From positions 11,293,687 through 11,357,686 of the forward strand of contig CM061919.1 of the NCBI GenBank assembly GCA_031002005.1: a DNA stretch of 64,000 nt. The letters are read 5' to 3'. This document shows positions 10,450-21,221 of this stretch, piece by piece. A program made the position numbers and the translations under genes. Source of the stretch: Vandiemenella viatica. Taxonomy: Eukaryota; Arthropoda; Insecta; Orthoptera; Morabidae. The first letter of the stretch is position 1; each line of letters begins with the position of its first letter. The notes beneath the pieces were generated by a model, which had not been told where the DNA came from, made no database searches, and worked only from the letters and a program-made list of their open reading frames with translations.

Positions 10450-10855
10450 GTAAATTTCAATGTATAAATTTTATTTTTTACACAAATTTATAATCAAAAC
10501 TTGTCTATCGCTGCTGACAACAGCTTTTGATATAAAAATCTAATGTAGCTCTTTTCATTAATTAGTAATTTCAAATTTTACCTTTCACCCCATCTGAACA
10601 AATTGCTTAGCATCACTAAAAATCGAAATATTTTTTAAACTAAATATTTTTGGCCGTACAAAATGATCATTGTATTAAGCTCTCCAATTTGAAATGAATA
10701 CAGCCAAATTCATTACATCTGAAAAACAATCTTATCTGAGTGTTATAACTTTTATGAAAATGGTTTAAAATCAAGCTGAAGAACACTTTACTTTTAAGAA
10801 AATGGCCATAAAAATCTCTTCCTATACAACTATATGCGACAGGTTCCCTTCTGAG
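10450..10855. other. Unassigned intronic DNA
   Basis: AT-rich, nothing recognised. Confidence 0.4.
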
Positions 10856-11146
10856 GTCATTTTTTGGCCGAAGCTGAAGCCGAAGCCGAATGTTCGGCTC
10901 TTGGCATAACCTTCGGCCAAAGCCGAAGGATCAAAGATAATTATATATATCAGAATACTGACATGAAGTATATATGACATGCAAATACTGAACTGTTATT
11001 TCATTTTATATGTAGAATTGTTGATATAAATTGCACCTTTACAATAATTATAAACGCATTGTTTAATATTTATTTACTAGAATAAAATAAAACAGCAAAA
11101 TAGTACCAAAGCAGGTTTTCAGTAATGCAATTTAGCGAAATGAATG

Positions 11147-11162
11147 CAGTTATTTTTGTTTA
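11147..11162 (+). repeat. 16-bp target duplication of the RTE-like LINE (left)
   Basis: CAGTTATTTTTGTTTA; repeated exactly at 12399-12414 on the far side of the LINE. Confidence 0.92.
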
Positions 11163-12398
11163 TCAATCATCATCATCATCCTCAGCAGTTTCCAGTCTCT
11201 GGCTGGGTTTGCTTCATGCACAAGCCTCCCCATTTCCTTCTTTCTTCCCGCCACCTCTCTGTCACCACCTTGTTCCAGTCCTCTCCTCTCTTCTGTACAC
11301 CCTCCTCCACTCCTTTCAGCCATCCATCCCTTGGTCTTCCCCTGGGTTGTTTATCATGCATCTTAATTTCGTGGATTTTTCTTGGGATTCTCTGAACCTC
11401 CATGCTCTTTAGATGTCCATACCATCTCAGTCTGGTCCTCTCTACCCTTTCCTGTAGGTGTTCCTTTTCATGGTGCATCTAATCACTCCATTAATTATTC
11501 TTTCCATTTTAGTAACTCCCATCATACCTCTTAAGAACTTCATTTCGCTTGCTTATACTCTGCTGATGTGCCGCTTCTTCAATGCCCATGTTTCATCAGC
11601 ATAAGTCAAGATAGGCACATAGTATGTGTGATAGATCACTCTCTTGCTTCTCTGTGGCACATCTTTACTCTATATTAGGCTTCTAATGCTCCTTAGAAAC
11701 ACCTCTTTCACTTATCTCACCATCATTTCCTCCACATTCCTCTAATAGACTCCCCATGTACTTTAACCTGTTTACCTCCTTTAGTTGTTCGCCTGACATC
11801 AAAATTCCCTAGGTTAACCTATTCTTCTTTATGGTTGTTACCATGTGTTCCAGGCCCTTTTTTCTCCACACTGTCTGTCCATACATCCAACTGCTGCTGC
11901 AATTCCTCTTCATCACCTCCCCAGATCGTCAGATCATCCACAAATCCTTCATGTTTTCCTCTCCCATCCTCAATGCCACCTTCTGCATTATATCATCCAT
12001 GATTACAATAAAGAGTAGTGGTGATAGGGCACTTCCTTTTTTTTAGTCCATTCCTTTGTTTCAGCGAATCTGTTCTTCCTTCCCCTATTTTCACATAGCT
12101 CACACTTCCAAGGTACAGTTCTGTCACACTCTTAATGGTTTCTTTGGAAACTCTTCTCTTCTCCAAGACCTTCCATACCATACTCCTGTGTACACATTTA
12201 TATGCTTTCTCAATATCGATAAATACCAACAGTAAATCCTTTCCATACTCTTAATGTTTTTCCTATAGCTGTCTCATAGCAAATATCAGGTCTACCAATG
12301 ATCTCCCTGATCTGAAGCCATATTGATGTTCCCTTAGCCCTTTTTCCACCCTGTCACGTATCCTTTTTTCAATGATCTCCTCATACACTTTGGCACAT
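11163..12398 (-). mobile_element. RTE-like LINE, 5'-truncated, inside hAT 1
   Basis: Antisense non-LTR retrotransposon. The 3' end at 11163-11181 is a short (ATG)n-type tail (ATCATCATCATCATCC on the plus strand), characteristic of RTE-group LINEs. RT remnants are MVFIDIEKAYKCVHRSMVWK and LYLGSVSYVKIGEG (11993-12229), with YGFRSGRS upstream near 12325. The C-terminal domain has RTRLRWYGHLKSMEVQRIPR and KQPRGRPRDGWLKG (11182-11478). Precise 16-base target duplications flank it. Frame breaks and stops make it inactive. It is younger than the hAT it interrupts. Confidence 0.88.
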
Positions 12399-12414
12399 CA
12401 GTTATTTTTGTTTA
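12399..12414 (+). repeat. 16-bp target duplication of the RTE-like LINE (right)
   Basis: CAGTTATTTTTGTTTA, identical to 11147-11162. Confidence 0.92.
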
Positions 12415-12829
12415 GCAGTGACAAAAGCAAACTATGGAATTTAACAGTAACAGCCTGAATTAAATTTCAATAATTTGTTTTGTAGATTAAATTAATAATT
12501 AATTATTTGGAGATTTAGCTTTTGTAAATCAAATACATGTTACATTAAATATAGTAATACTATGGTCTTTTAACAACAATAAAAAAAGTTTCAACCTTCT
12601 TACCTAACATAAATTATTCTAGCTGTCTAAATTAGAATCACACATTAAATTTTCAGTTAAAACCGAATCAAAATCAATATTTTTAAAGTAGTTTCATGTA
12701 AACAGATTAATCGAATATGTACTAAATATCAAATCAAAAAGTAGATCGGCACTAATGAAATAAGATTTAATAATCTAAGCCAAACAACCTGATGTTATAA
12801 ACTAAAAATAATAGTTTTTCAACATTTCT

Positions 12830-14548
12830 GCAGCTTAAATTAGTTCATTTGCCATCATAGATTTGACCGGCAGCACTGAACAATTGTTCGCTAGGAATAC
12901 TAATGGGAGGAGCTGATAAATATTTGGATACTATCAGTCATAAATAAATATACGGACTGAAAGCCCAATATTCAAAATTATTAGTGATCCTCAGCAGCAA
13001 AGGTTCTTTTAAATAACAAATCAATTTTTTTTAAATGACAGGTGATAGCTGTCCAAATATTCCAATTTAGTCTCGGTCAAATCCATTTTGTCAAGGGTAT
13101 CCCATAAATCGCGTGCTGGGAATTTATTTTCAGGAGTAGAATTTGGTATTGAACAGGAGGGTCCAGGTTCACCAACATCCACATCCAAATGTTCCTGTTT
13201 TATTTGCTATTGTCAGTGCACAATTCTGACATAGAAATTCCAAAATTTCAGTCTTCATATTTACAATTTCATCGCTAATCAAATACTTAGTTTTAAACCA
13301 TCAATTGATTAGAGCGTCAATCAATAACTGTAAGGTTTTTCTTGCGAAGGCAAATCTCCTGCTAACAGACCCACACAAGCGGTTTTGAGCCGTACTATAT
13401 GATCAGTCTTCATCCTTCTGAACAAGTTTTGAATTTAAGATGGCAATCAATGATATAATTAACTGATGATGAACTGCTAGAAATATAAGTTGTTGCTTGA
13501 TAAAAACACTTCAACACAGTTATATAATTGCTCATTTGTATCAATTCTTCTGCAGTTGGAATTTATATTCTACCACGTTCTGACATAAACAGATTCATTG
13601 CATGTTTCTGTTCTGTTTATTAAGATATTGAGTGTCTTGTTCACTCTTCTTATGTTTTACAACACTTTTTCACTATTTCCATTACAGCAATATCTTTAAA
13701 GATTACGTTATGAATCATAAGCTTTAGAGTGTGAGCAACACAACCAATAAAAACGAAGTTTCCACAGCGCATGGTCAAATTCATATTTTAAGCATTATTA
13801 TGTATACCCCTTTGGATATTTCCTTTTGTATTGTATTTGGTAACAATTTCAGTGATTTTTTGTGCAATATATTGCCCTGTATGATCTTCTTCCAGCACAC
13901 TAATTGCCAGTTTAATTTCCTTTTGGAAACTTTGGAAATGCCTTATGCTGTGATGCTCAAAAATGTGTTTGCTTGATCACTCAGCCTTTTTCTAAAATCA
14001 ATGTAACTTTACTGTTTACTTTTTCATGTGTAGCTGGCATTAAAGACTTTCTAAAATATTTCTGTCTTTTTTGTCTGTACTTTGGTCGAGTTTGAGGATC
14101 AGTAAAATGAAGTATGGGAAATGCTTCTCCTTCAACAAGGTTGTACGGAAGCATGTTTACGATGATGAGGTCCATATGTAATACATTAATCCGCAAAGAA
14201 ATAGGATGATTATCGGGCCATGGTGGCACTAGTTTCTTTTTCTACAATATCGCATAAAAGTAGATTGTTAAACTTCCTTGGGGTGTATACAAGATCTCTG
14301 ATTTTTTTAAATTTAATTAAGCTTTGGTTTTTAACACTGTCTTCACAATAGACTTCCCACTCATTTTTATGATTTTTTACAAATGGTTCTTTATATTTGC
14401 TATCGTCTGTTGATGCGGTACGTTGACGGTATTTGTAAAAGTTAGGTTCATTTTCGGCGGCTGGATGTAAAACTTTCACTTCGGCCAAACATTCGGCTGA
14501 AGCCGAATGTGCGGCCGAAGGTGCTTTTTTTTGACCGAAGGTGGCCAT
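12830..14548 (-). pseudogene. hAT transposase, broken
   Basis: Transposase of hAT 1, read on the minus strand in several frames. From the N-terminal side: 14210-14548 contains the TTCGGC-rich leader and a basic stretch with VKNHKNEWEVYCED. Then 13981-14229 holds VEGEAFPILHFTDPQTRPKY and RKSLMPATHEKVNSKV, the conserved hAT block before the catalytic core. Near 13700-13740 the CVAHTLKLMIHNV-like motif (second conserved block) is visible. At 12835-12990 come the C-terminal dimerisation motifs: ILGFQSVYLFMTDSIQIF, then in another frame PPISIPSEQLFSAAGQIYDG and NVEKLLFL. Many frameshifts; not functional. Confidence 0.8.
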
Positions 14549-14585
14549 AGCCGAAGCTGAACCTTCGGTTGGACCCTACTGGTAA

Positions 14586-15999
14586 CCTGTACAAAAACAT
14601 ATCCTATCCAAATTACATTTTTGAAATTACTGAAGTAGCCAACATGTATACCCTTCTTCTAACTTCCTTCAGCCAATCCCAAGCATTCTTCTCATCACGT
14701 TTCCTTTCGTAGTCTATCCCGAATATTTGTATATAATTTGTATTGCAAAGATTCTTATTTTCCTATGTTAGCCATTTCACTCATTATCAAACTCTTCGAA
14801 ACATTTTGATTTAAATATTTCTTACTATCCTCCACTCTCTAACTCATTAATTTTTCAAACTGGTCACCATTCGAACTAAAATAATTTATGTTTTAGAATT
14901 TTATTGCTTTGAGGGAGGTGGGGGGGTGGGGAGGCATGAGCCCATTTTGGCTGTCCTGTAGGGTATCCATGTAAGGCAACCACTAGAGATGTCTGGTCTT
15001 ACTGCGCATGCTGGGCACTAGTATCCGAGACATGCCCTCAGCAGATTGCATGGCATTTATCCTTAAAGCTGCTGGTGTACTATGCAATCCCATACTGTGG
15101 GTAATGAGCATTACCAGTTTCAAGCAAATTACCCTGGTGGTGATTCTTCAAACATTGCAAGGGAAATCTTACAAACAAGAGTGTTAAGGGGAAGGAGAGC
15201 CCTACTAGTTTGCCAGTGCTCCCTCTAGTGGCAGATAGTTTTGTTATCGAAGACACTAGATTTATGGTTGAACCTTGTAAGTTCTGCAAGAAATAAATCA
15301 AAATAAGTTATACATTACAATGCATACATCAAAACAAGTAAGCTAAACAAAACAAAGCATACCTCTCTCCATAATTACTCCTGAGTCAAAAAAAAATTAG
15401 ATACAAATTTTTTATTATTATTATTATTTCAGTACAATCTACTGTAATCATTCTGTTCTCAAAATTAATAGCATCCTGTTTTCTGTGTTTAAAGCAATGG
15501 ATCATACTGATCCAGTCTTTCTTTCCATACATTGTACCAGCTACTGTAGACCAAGGGGAAATTGCAGACAGCTGTAGTATCACCAGTTAACATCAGTGTT
15601 CATATATATGGTGACTGTAGTGTGTTACTGTTAGGTTAGAGGATAAACAGTATTGAGGACAGGACCTATCCATGATGGATACCAACATAACATGGAAAAT
15701 TCTGAATTTCTAGCAATCAGTGGGACCAAACTTGTGATATTCTGAAAAATGACTTGATTTTGCCATTTCACGGAAATCCAAAGTAGAATTGATACAGTTT
15801 TTAAAAGCCCAAATGAGTGATGTGTGTAACACATTTATCAAGATCCAGAATCCCTGCCAACTCAATTTTTGAAAGACCAGTCTGCAGATACTTAGACAAA
15901 AGTTTAAATTTTTGGAATACATTGAGCAATAACTGTTGTGAACAAAAGTATTGTAAGCACCTTAGAATTTTGTTAAATTCTAGCTCCTCACCTTTAGGC
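14586..15999. other. Unassigned intronic DNA
   Basis: A G-rich patch lies at 14908-14935. Open minus-strand frames at 15080-15301 and 15386-15583 have protein-like composition (the second includes WSTVAGTMYGKKDWISMIHC), but I recognise no family and see no convincing splice sites. They may be old transposon pieces. Confidence 0.35.
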
Positions 16000-16007
16000 A
16001 TAGGGGG
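16000..16007 (+). repeat. 8-bp target duplication of hAT 2 (left)
   Basis: ATAGGGGG, identical to 19411-19418. Confidence 0.9.
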
Positions 16008-16272
16008 CATGGGCGCCGGCAGGATTGCTTGTAGGAGGGTGCACCAGGGCTGCATTCTGCATTGGTGCCACCCCTCCCCTATTGGCCCCAAAAATTTCCG
16101 GGCTGGGCCCCCTTAAATGCGACCCTGAGGTGTACTGGCATATTCACAATATATTTTTATACTTCTTACACATTATAATTATATAATACATTTTCTATTT
16201 ATTACATAATTAAGTAATAATATTAATTAGAACAGCTTATCCTCATAATTATAAGCAGATATATAAAATTAG

Positions 16273-16427
16273 GCTTATCCAGTTACATCCAGAAACATAA
16301 GAAAATTGGACAAACATTCATTTTTAGTCATGGCAGAAAAGATACAGAATCTTTATGGATATTTTTTACAGAATTTTATTGCCGAGGTTGCCACATGCAT
16401 TCCATGCACCACCTCCCGGTGCCCATG
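16273..16427 (+). repeat. Extra copy of the hAT 2 3' region inside its 5' region
   Basis: GCTTATCCAGTTACATCCAG to TTTTACAGAATTTTATTGCC matches 18836-18955 almost base for base. It then jumps to CACCTCCCGGTGCCCATG, a copy of the right terminus (19391-19410 reads CCCCCTCCCGGCGCCCATG). Thus the 3' end of a deleted copy lies between the left terminus and the transposase start. Confidence 0.85.
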
Positions 16428-16479
16428 AGCACAACTGATTAATTACTGGATGTTGGCATGTGCTTAAATTTAAACTATT

Positions 16480-17344
16480 AAATTGATGACGATCTTCGTT
16501 TGAAATTGCTAAGAGAGCATTGGATTCCTAGTAAAACATACAATTTCAAAAATAACGTAAACCTTGATGCTAAAAGGGCTTTTTGACCTGAATGCTTACA
16601 GCTTACCCATGGTTGGTCTACTCAGCTGTAGCAAAAGGACTTTTATGTCGAGTGTGTGTTTTGTTCCGGTCTCCAGTGCTGCGCGGTCTACAAGGACAGT
16701 TTATCGTTTCTCCTTATCATAAGTTTCATGAAGCTGCACAGTCTCATGCGAAAAGTAAGTGGCATAGTGACGCGCTGACTTCTTCAAAAAAAAAAAAAAA
16801 AAAAAGTATTGGATAGTATTGGATTGAGTGTTCACGAATCTTTAAATACAGTATATTTCAAAGAAGTTGAAGGAAATCGAGTGAAACTTCGATCGATTGT
16901 ATCAGCAATTTTATTTTGCGGACAGCATGATCCTCCACTTCACAGGAAAGTCGATGAGGCTACTATTTTCACAGATCTACTACATTTTCGAGTTGATTCT
17001 GGGGATGAGAGTTTGAAAAATCATTTAGAGTCGGGAACAAGAAATTCCTTGTATATGTCACATCAAATTCAAAATGAACAGATAGATATTTGTTGTGATG
17101 TACTAAAAAACAAAATAATTGAGGAGGTGAAGAATGCTTCGGCTTTTTCAGTGTTAGCTGATGAGACTGCGGACATAAGTGGTACAGAGCAATTATCGAT
17201 TGGTGTTCGCTATGTACGTTGTGATAAAGAAAATAAAAACCCAAAAGTTTGTGAGGAATTCCTGGGATATGTGCCGCTACAGGAGTTGAACGTGAAAGCC
17301 ATCTATGAAACTATTATTCACTATCTAGAAGATTGCAATTTTGA
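16480..17344 (+). pseudogene. hAT 2 transposase, N-terminal half
   Basis: N-terminal part of the transposase. Before the listed start codons the frame already shows LREHWIPSKTYNF at about 16510-16550, so the original start was upstream, near 16480. Then 16592-16790 reads YPWLVYSAVAKGLLCRVCVL and GLQGQFIVSPYHKFH, a TTF-type zinc-finger-like region. A pure A run of about 19 bases at 16786-16804 breaks the frame. From 16809 the frame carries RLRSIV-type sequence, FCGQHDPPLHRK, a DUF4371 core with AFSVLADETADISGTEQLSI, and ends at EDCNFDL where LINE-B enters. The DET motif carries the first catalytic acidic residues. Confidence 0.88.
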
Positions 17345-18078
17345 TTTAATTTAATTTAATTTAATTGCAATGGAGCACACGCTCCGGTGGCAATTTCCCT
17401 ACACACCCAACTTCCCGCTATCCTTCACTCACCTACATTTGCCCTCTACAAATTTTAACTTTAAATTCTTTTAACGTTTTCGGTAAGTTATTTATCATTA
17501 TTTATCATTCCTCTTTGTAACTCATTCTAATCCCTGACACCCTTACCTAAAAAATAAAATCTTCCCACACCCTTGTGCCTGAAATCGAGTGCCAGCTTGT
17601 GGTCATGGTCATCTTTTCCCTTCCATGAATTACTTTTCATACCTACTGCAATATCTTTCCATGCCTCATCACCAGTATACGCCCTGTACACTCGCATTAC
17701 CCTCCTCATCCTCCTCCTGTCGTGCAATGAATCCCATTCCAGCTCCTTTATCATATCTGTCACTGATTGCATTCTGCAATAATTTCCAGAAACAAATCTA
17801 GCAGCCCTTCTTTGCACCTTCTCCAACCCCTGTATTTGATACTCAAAATAAGGGTCCCATACTACACTACCATATTCGAGCAATGGTCTGACCAAAGTTT
17901 TGTAACCCAATTCCTTGACTTCTCTCCTACATCCCCTCATCACTCTCTCCAACAAGTGCAGAATTTTGAAAACTTTTCCTACCACCTGTCCAATGTGTCC
18001 TGCCCAGTTAAGCTTGTTATCAAATGTAATACCAAGATATTTACATTTCAAGTCTTCAGCAAGCAATTCTTCCCCCAA
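17345..18078 (-). mobile_element. LINE-B, 5'-truncated copy inside hAT 2
   Basis: Antisense copy. The 3' end is at 17345 with tail (TTTAA)n and the sub-terminal stem GGAGC-ACAC-GCTCC. An intact open frame of 183 codons (17527-18078) encodes the C-terminal RT region. It interrupts the hAT reading frame between EDCNFDL and NKLVGQGYDGCAAM, so it is younger than the hAT. Confidence 0.92.
17527..18078 (-). CDS. LINE-B ORF2 C-terminal fragment (RT thumb and tail)
   Basis: Open 183-codon fragment with LKCKYLGITFDNKLNWAGHI, ELGYKTLVRPLLEYGSVVWD, LEKVQRRAARFVSG and KELEWDSLHDRRRMRRV, ending KGVGRFYFLGKGVRD. These are the post-catalytic blocks of a CR1/Jockey-group reverse transcriptase, related to but distinct from LINE-A. 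The first methionine is not a real start; the copy is truncated there. No stop or frameshift in this part, so this is a comparatively young insertion. Confidence 0.88.
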   Translation of the reverse strand: MGEELLAEDLKCKYLGITFDNKLNWAGHIGQVVGKVFKILHLLERVMRGCRREVKELGYKTLVRPLLEYGSVVWDPYFEYQIQGLEKVQRRAARFVSGNYCRMQSVTDMIKELEWDSLHDRRRMRRVMRVYRAYTGDEAWKDIAVGMKSNSWKGKDDHDHKLALDFRHKGVGRFYFLGKGVRD

Positions 18079-19298
18079 TAAACTCGTTGGCCAAGGATAC
18101 GACGGCTGTGCTGCAATGGCTGGTCATGTAGGTGGTGTTTAGAAAATTATTAATGACAAGTATCCCACAGCCCTATTCTTCCATTGTGCATGCCATATAT
18201 TGAATCTTGTCGTCAATGATCTGAACGATGTCAGTGAAGTAAGAAATGCTGCTGGGATGAACAAAGGACATCATACATGTTTTTAGAGAGAGTACATTGC
18301 GACGAAATAAAATTCAAAATATACCACTTTTCTGTGAAACGCGTTGGACCGAAAAGTACAAGAGTATAAGAAAATTTTCTGAAAACTTTATTACTATTGT
18401 ACGAGTTTTAGAAGAACTTTCGCACAAAGCGCCAAACTCCATAACAAAAACCAAAACATATCAGCTGTACACTACTGCAACAACTCCAACACATATTGTG
18501 ACACTATTAGTGATTGCTGCCTATTCCGCCAAACTGGAACCCGTGTGCAGCCAATTACAAAAAGTAGATATAAATTTAAAGGCAATACACGATCACATAA
18601 ATAAATTAACGGACTTACTTCAATCTCACCGTGATAATGCGACGATGGAGTTCGTTGTTATTTTCGAGAATGCTCGAAAAATTTGCAAAGAACTGGAATA
18701 GTGGCAAGACAGACCTACAGATCAAATCAACCATCTGAAAGAATTCTTCAGAATATCTATCTTCATCCCATATTTAGATTCAGTAATTTCTTCTCTGAGA
18801 ATACGTTTTTCCTCTACACATAAAAAAGCATTTTCGCTTATCCAGTTACATCCAGAAAACATAAGAAAATTGGACAAACATTCATTTTTAGTCAGGGCAG
18901 AAAAGATACAGAATTTTTATGGATATTTTTTACAGAATTTTATTGCCAAGGCTACCACATGGTACGAAATGCACAAGACAGGTGAAATGAGTGATGCCGC
19001 CTTAAATGAATCCCTTACTGAATACGCAGAAGCCACCCCATTTTACCCAGCGGTATGCGAGGCAATCAAGATTGGCCTAACCATTCCAGCGACAACATGT
19101 AGCATTGAAAGGTCATTTAGTACCTTACGACGGGTCAAGACTTGGAACCGGTCAACAATGGGAAACGCGAGGCTAAACGGCCTGTGCATGCTCAGTGTTC
19201 ACAGGAAAAGGGTAGAGGAGGACACTGAATTTATTGACAAGGTGTTGAACAAATTTGGACAGCAACTTAGACGCCTAAAGTTATTGTTCAAACTGTGA
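18079..19298 (+). pseudogene. hAT 2 transposase, C-terminal half
   Basis: Resumes directly after LINE-B with NKLVGQGYDGCAAMAGHVGG, then in an adjacent frame ALFFHCACHILNLVVNDLND (hAT second catalytic block, near 18170-18230). It continues with LFCETRWTEKYKSIRKF (18325-18380), the conserved RW motif. From 18870 it reads FYPAVCEAIKIGLTIPATTC, SIERSFSTLRRVKTWNRSTM and GLCMLSVHRKRVEE, the dimerisation region, with a stop at 19298. A stop at 18700 and a frame break around 18140 disable it. Coding sequence is otherwise well preserved. Confidence 0.9.
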
Positions 19299-19410
19299 AT
19301 TTAGTAATAATTTTTTATTCATTACATTTTTTCTGTGTATTTTCCATTTTTTTATGATATGTCAGGGGTGTACAAGTACACCCCCTTGCACCCCCCTCCC
19401 GGCGCCCATG

Positions 19411-19418
19411 ATAGGGGG
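19411..19418 (+). repeat. 8-bp target duplication of hAT 2 (right)
   Basis: ATAGGGGG, identical to 16000-16007. Confidence 0.9.
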
Positions 19419-19439
19419 GGAAGCTAACTTTTCAGTAAC

Positions 19440-20165
19440 AGATAGTTTCGTTGCTTATATAGGTTAGGAGAGTGACGCTTTATAGAGCATGCAGATACTA
19501 TGACCAAACAGACTAAATATTCCCTTTTAGAAGCAGTAAAGGTATTTAAAAGTTAATAAAAGACCTAAGTAAACTTTCTATGACAGTAAGAAAACATGAT
19601 CTTGGTAGGAAATAGGTTAATTCACATAAATTCAATTTCCAAACAATAAACTTTGCTATAGGTCAATTTCACCATTTCTAAACCAATTTAAATGCAGTAA
19701 AGACTGCCAGTATTTAATAAAAGCCATAAATAAACTTTGTATAACAGTAAACAAACTCTAAATCAACTGAAAATAAAATAATCAATAATAATCCAACTTT
19801 TAAACAATGAACTTCTACTTTAGGAGCATTTTGTCATTTTTAAACCGATTAGAGAGCAATAAAGTGGCTCAACATTTAATAAAACAACTAAATTAACTTT
19901 CTATAATGATATAAAAACCTTCTACTAACCTGAAATGTGGTAATCCATAATAATTCAGTTCACCAAACAGTAGGTTTTTGATATTTGATATTTCACTATT
20001 TCTGCACATTTTCGAATGAAATAAAGTAGTTTTAAAGGAATGATAATTTAATAAAAGAATAAATTCACTAAAATTCCGTAGTTTCTGAACGTGTAAATAA
20101 CTTAAATCAATTTTTAAACACTTTGTTAGATGCACTCCACTTTTAACATTTTTTTATCACAGAAT
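19440..20165 (+). repeat. Degenerate tandem repeat, ~161-172 bp units
   Basis: The landmark AATAAAA-G/C-x-x-TAAATAAACTTTCTAT recurs at 19555, 19717, 19878 and 20050 (spacings 162, 161 and 172). A second landmark, GCAGTAAAG or GCAATAAAG or GAAATAAAG, precedes each by about 20-25 bases, and TTTCACCATTTCTAAACC-like wording precedes that. About four and a half units. Confidence 0.75.
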
Positions 20166-20169
20166 CCTA

Positions 20170-20730
20170 GTAAGCTTTCAGAATAAAAAGTAGATTTCTT
20201 GAAAGACCCAAAAATCTAATATCACATATATTAATTTCAGGCCATTCCATGCAGTAGAACAGATTTTACAAAAGATTTTAGAAATTATTTCATCACGAAA
20301 CCATGTGCCGGGTTTAGGAATTTATTACAGCCAATCGAAGTTAGATACAGAGATGAAACAACTTTCATAATACGTAATTTAATTCAGAGAATATTTTGGT
20401 AATTTTACATTTCCCATAAAAGCAGTAGAAGTAAAGTTATTAAATTAAAACACATATATCATTTTTGTAAATCTTGTCAAAGCTGTCAATCTCGATAAAA
20501 CTTACACCATTAAACTCAGGAATTTTTGGAGAACACGTTGACATAAACATTATTTAAATAAATTGCGATTTGGCAGAAATGACGAAATTATGCAAGCTCA
20601 AAAAGAAGAGGTATTTCCCCAAGTAGGAAGTAGATCGCCTCATACGCGTAGGTTAAAATAGACCTTTAAAACCAAGCACTTAAAGCTACTCACTGCATAT
20701 CCACTGATTCTCTATTAAAAAAGTCTAAAC
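20170..20730. other. Unassigned intronic DNA
   Basis: AT-rich; possibly contains further decayed units of the preceding tandem repeat. Nothing else recognised. Confidence 0.4.
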
Positions 20731-20732
20731 AC

Positions 20733-21221
20733 TGTCAGCCTTTAATTACCGTATATCTGTTTGGTTACCGAGTTAGCTAAGGCCTATTTTGGTTAGGCAG
20801 CAGTAGAAAGCTGCGCTTAGGCTGTGACGTCAGAGAACCTATATAATCTGGTGCAGACATGACTCCACCTTTATTCTTTTGCAAGCTGAGCAGTATGTGC
20901 ATACTGTGTAAGTGTCGGGTCGGTTGGGAGAAAGGCGGTTGAGGAGAAGCTACCGAGTCGGCCATCTTGGGACTTTAGTGTATGGCGCGCAAGGTTGACG
21001 AGTAACATGAACTTGTAAATTTTCATCTGGGGTTCCGATCGGTTCTAATATCTCTCCACAACTTGAAAACTTTTGGAAAAGTATGTTCGATGCGCCAGCT
21101 CAACCGTTAAATGCTATTTCGAACTTTTGATTTTCTTTTAAATAAATTTGAAATTTTCGGAAAGTGAACTGTTATCATTTCGTAGTTATCTTACAACCTT
21201 TTCTCTATTTGTGGTGTAACA
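20733..21221 (+). mobile_element. Possible solo LTR of a Gypsy-like retrotransposon
   Basis: The GC content rises sharply. It begins TGTCAGCC and ends GGTGTAACA (TG...CA). It has a TATA-like element (CCTATATAATC, about 20838) about 30 bases before a GC-rich leader. Immediately after comes AATATTGTGGCGACC, like the primer-binding start TGGCGA used by Gypsy elements. The element at 23.4-24.1 kb has TGTGGCGATCG at the corresponding place. No second LTR or coding region found; boundaries tentative. Confidence 0.45.

Larger units (their letters stand above)
10862..14580 (-). mobile_element. hAT transposon 1, degenerate, split by an RTE-like LINE
   Basis: Cut-and-paste DNA transposon. The right end on the minus strand begins CAGTAGGGTCCAACCGAAGG (14561-14580), a hAT-style CAGTAGGG start. 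Both ends are loaded with short TTCGGC/GCCGAA repeats (10870-10930 and 14480-14575), typical subterminal repeats that transposases bind. The exact left terminus and an 8-base target duplication could not be matched, so the left end is probably eroded. The interior carries transposase remnants on the minus strand. A LINE occupies 11163-12398. Confidence 0.82.
16008..19410 (+). mobile_element. hAT transposon 2 (DUF4371 type) with perfect 8-bp target duplication
   Basis: Complete-length hAT. It begins CATGGGCGCCGGC and ends with CCGGCGCCCATG, a 12-base inverted terminal repeat, with ATAGGGGG on each side. The interior encodes a transposase of the type often annotated as zinc finger MYM-type 1-like or 52 kDa repressor-like protein. 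Two anomalies: 16273-16427 duplicates the 3' part of the coding region plus a right terminus, and LINE-B (17345-18078) is inserted in the transposase. The matching outer target duplications indicate that the outer ends moved together. Confidence 0.93.

Noticed and set aside
15386..15583. Minus-strand open frame with protein-like wording (WSTVAGTMYGKKDWISMIHC) considered as a host exon
   Set aside because: No recognised family and no matched acceptor/donor pair in frame; could be an old transposon piece.
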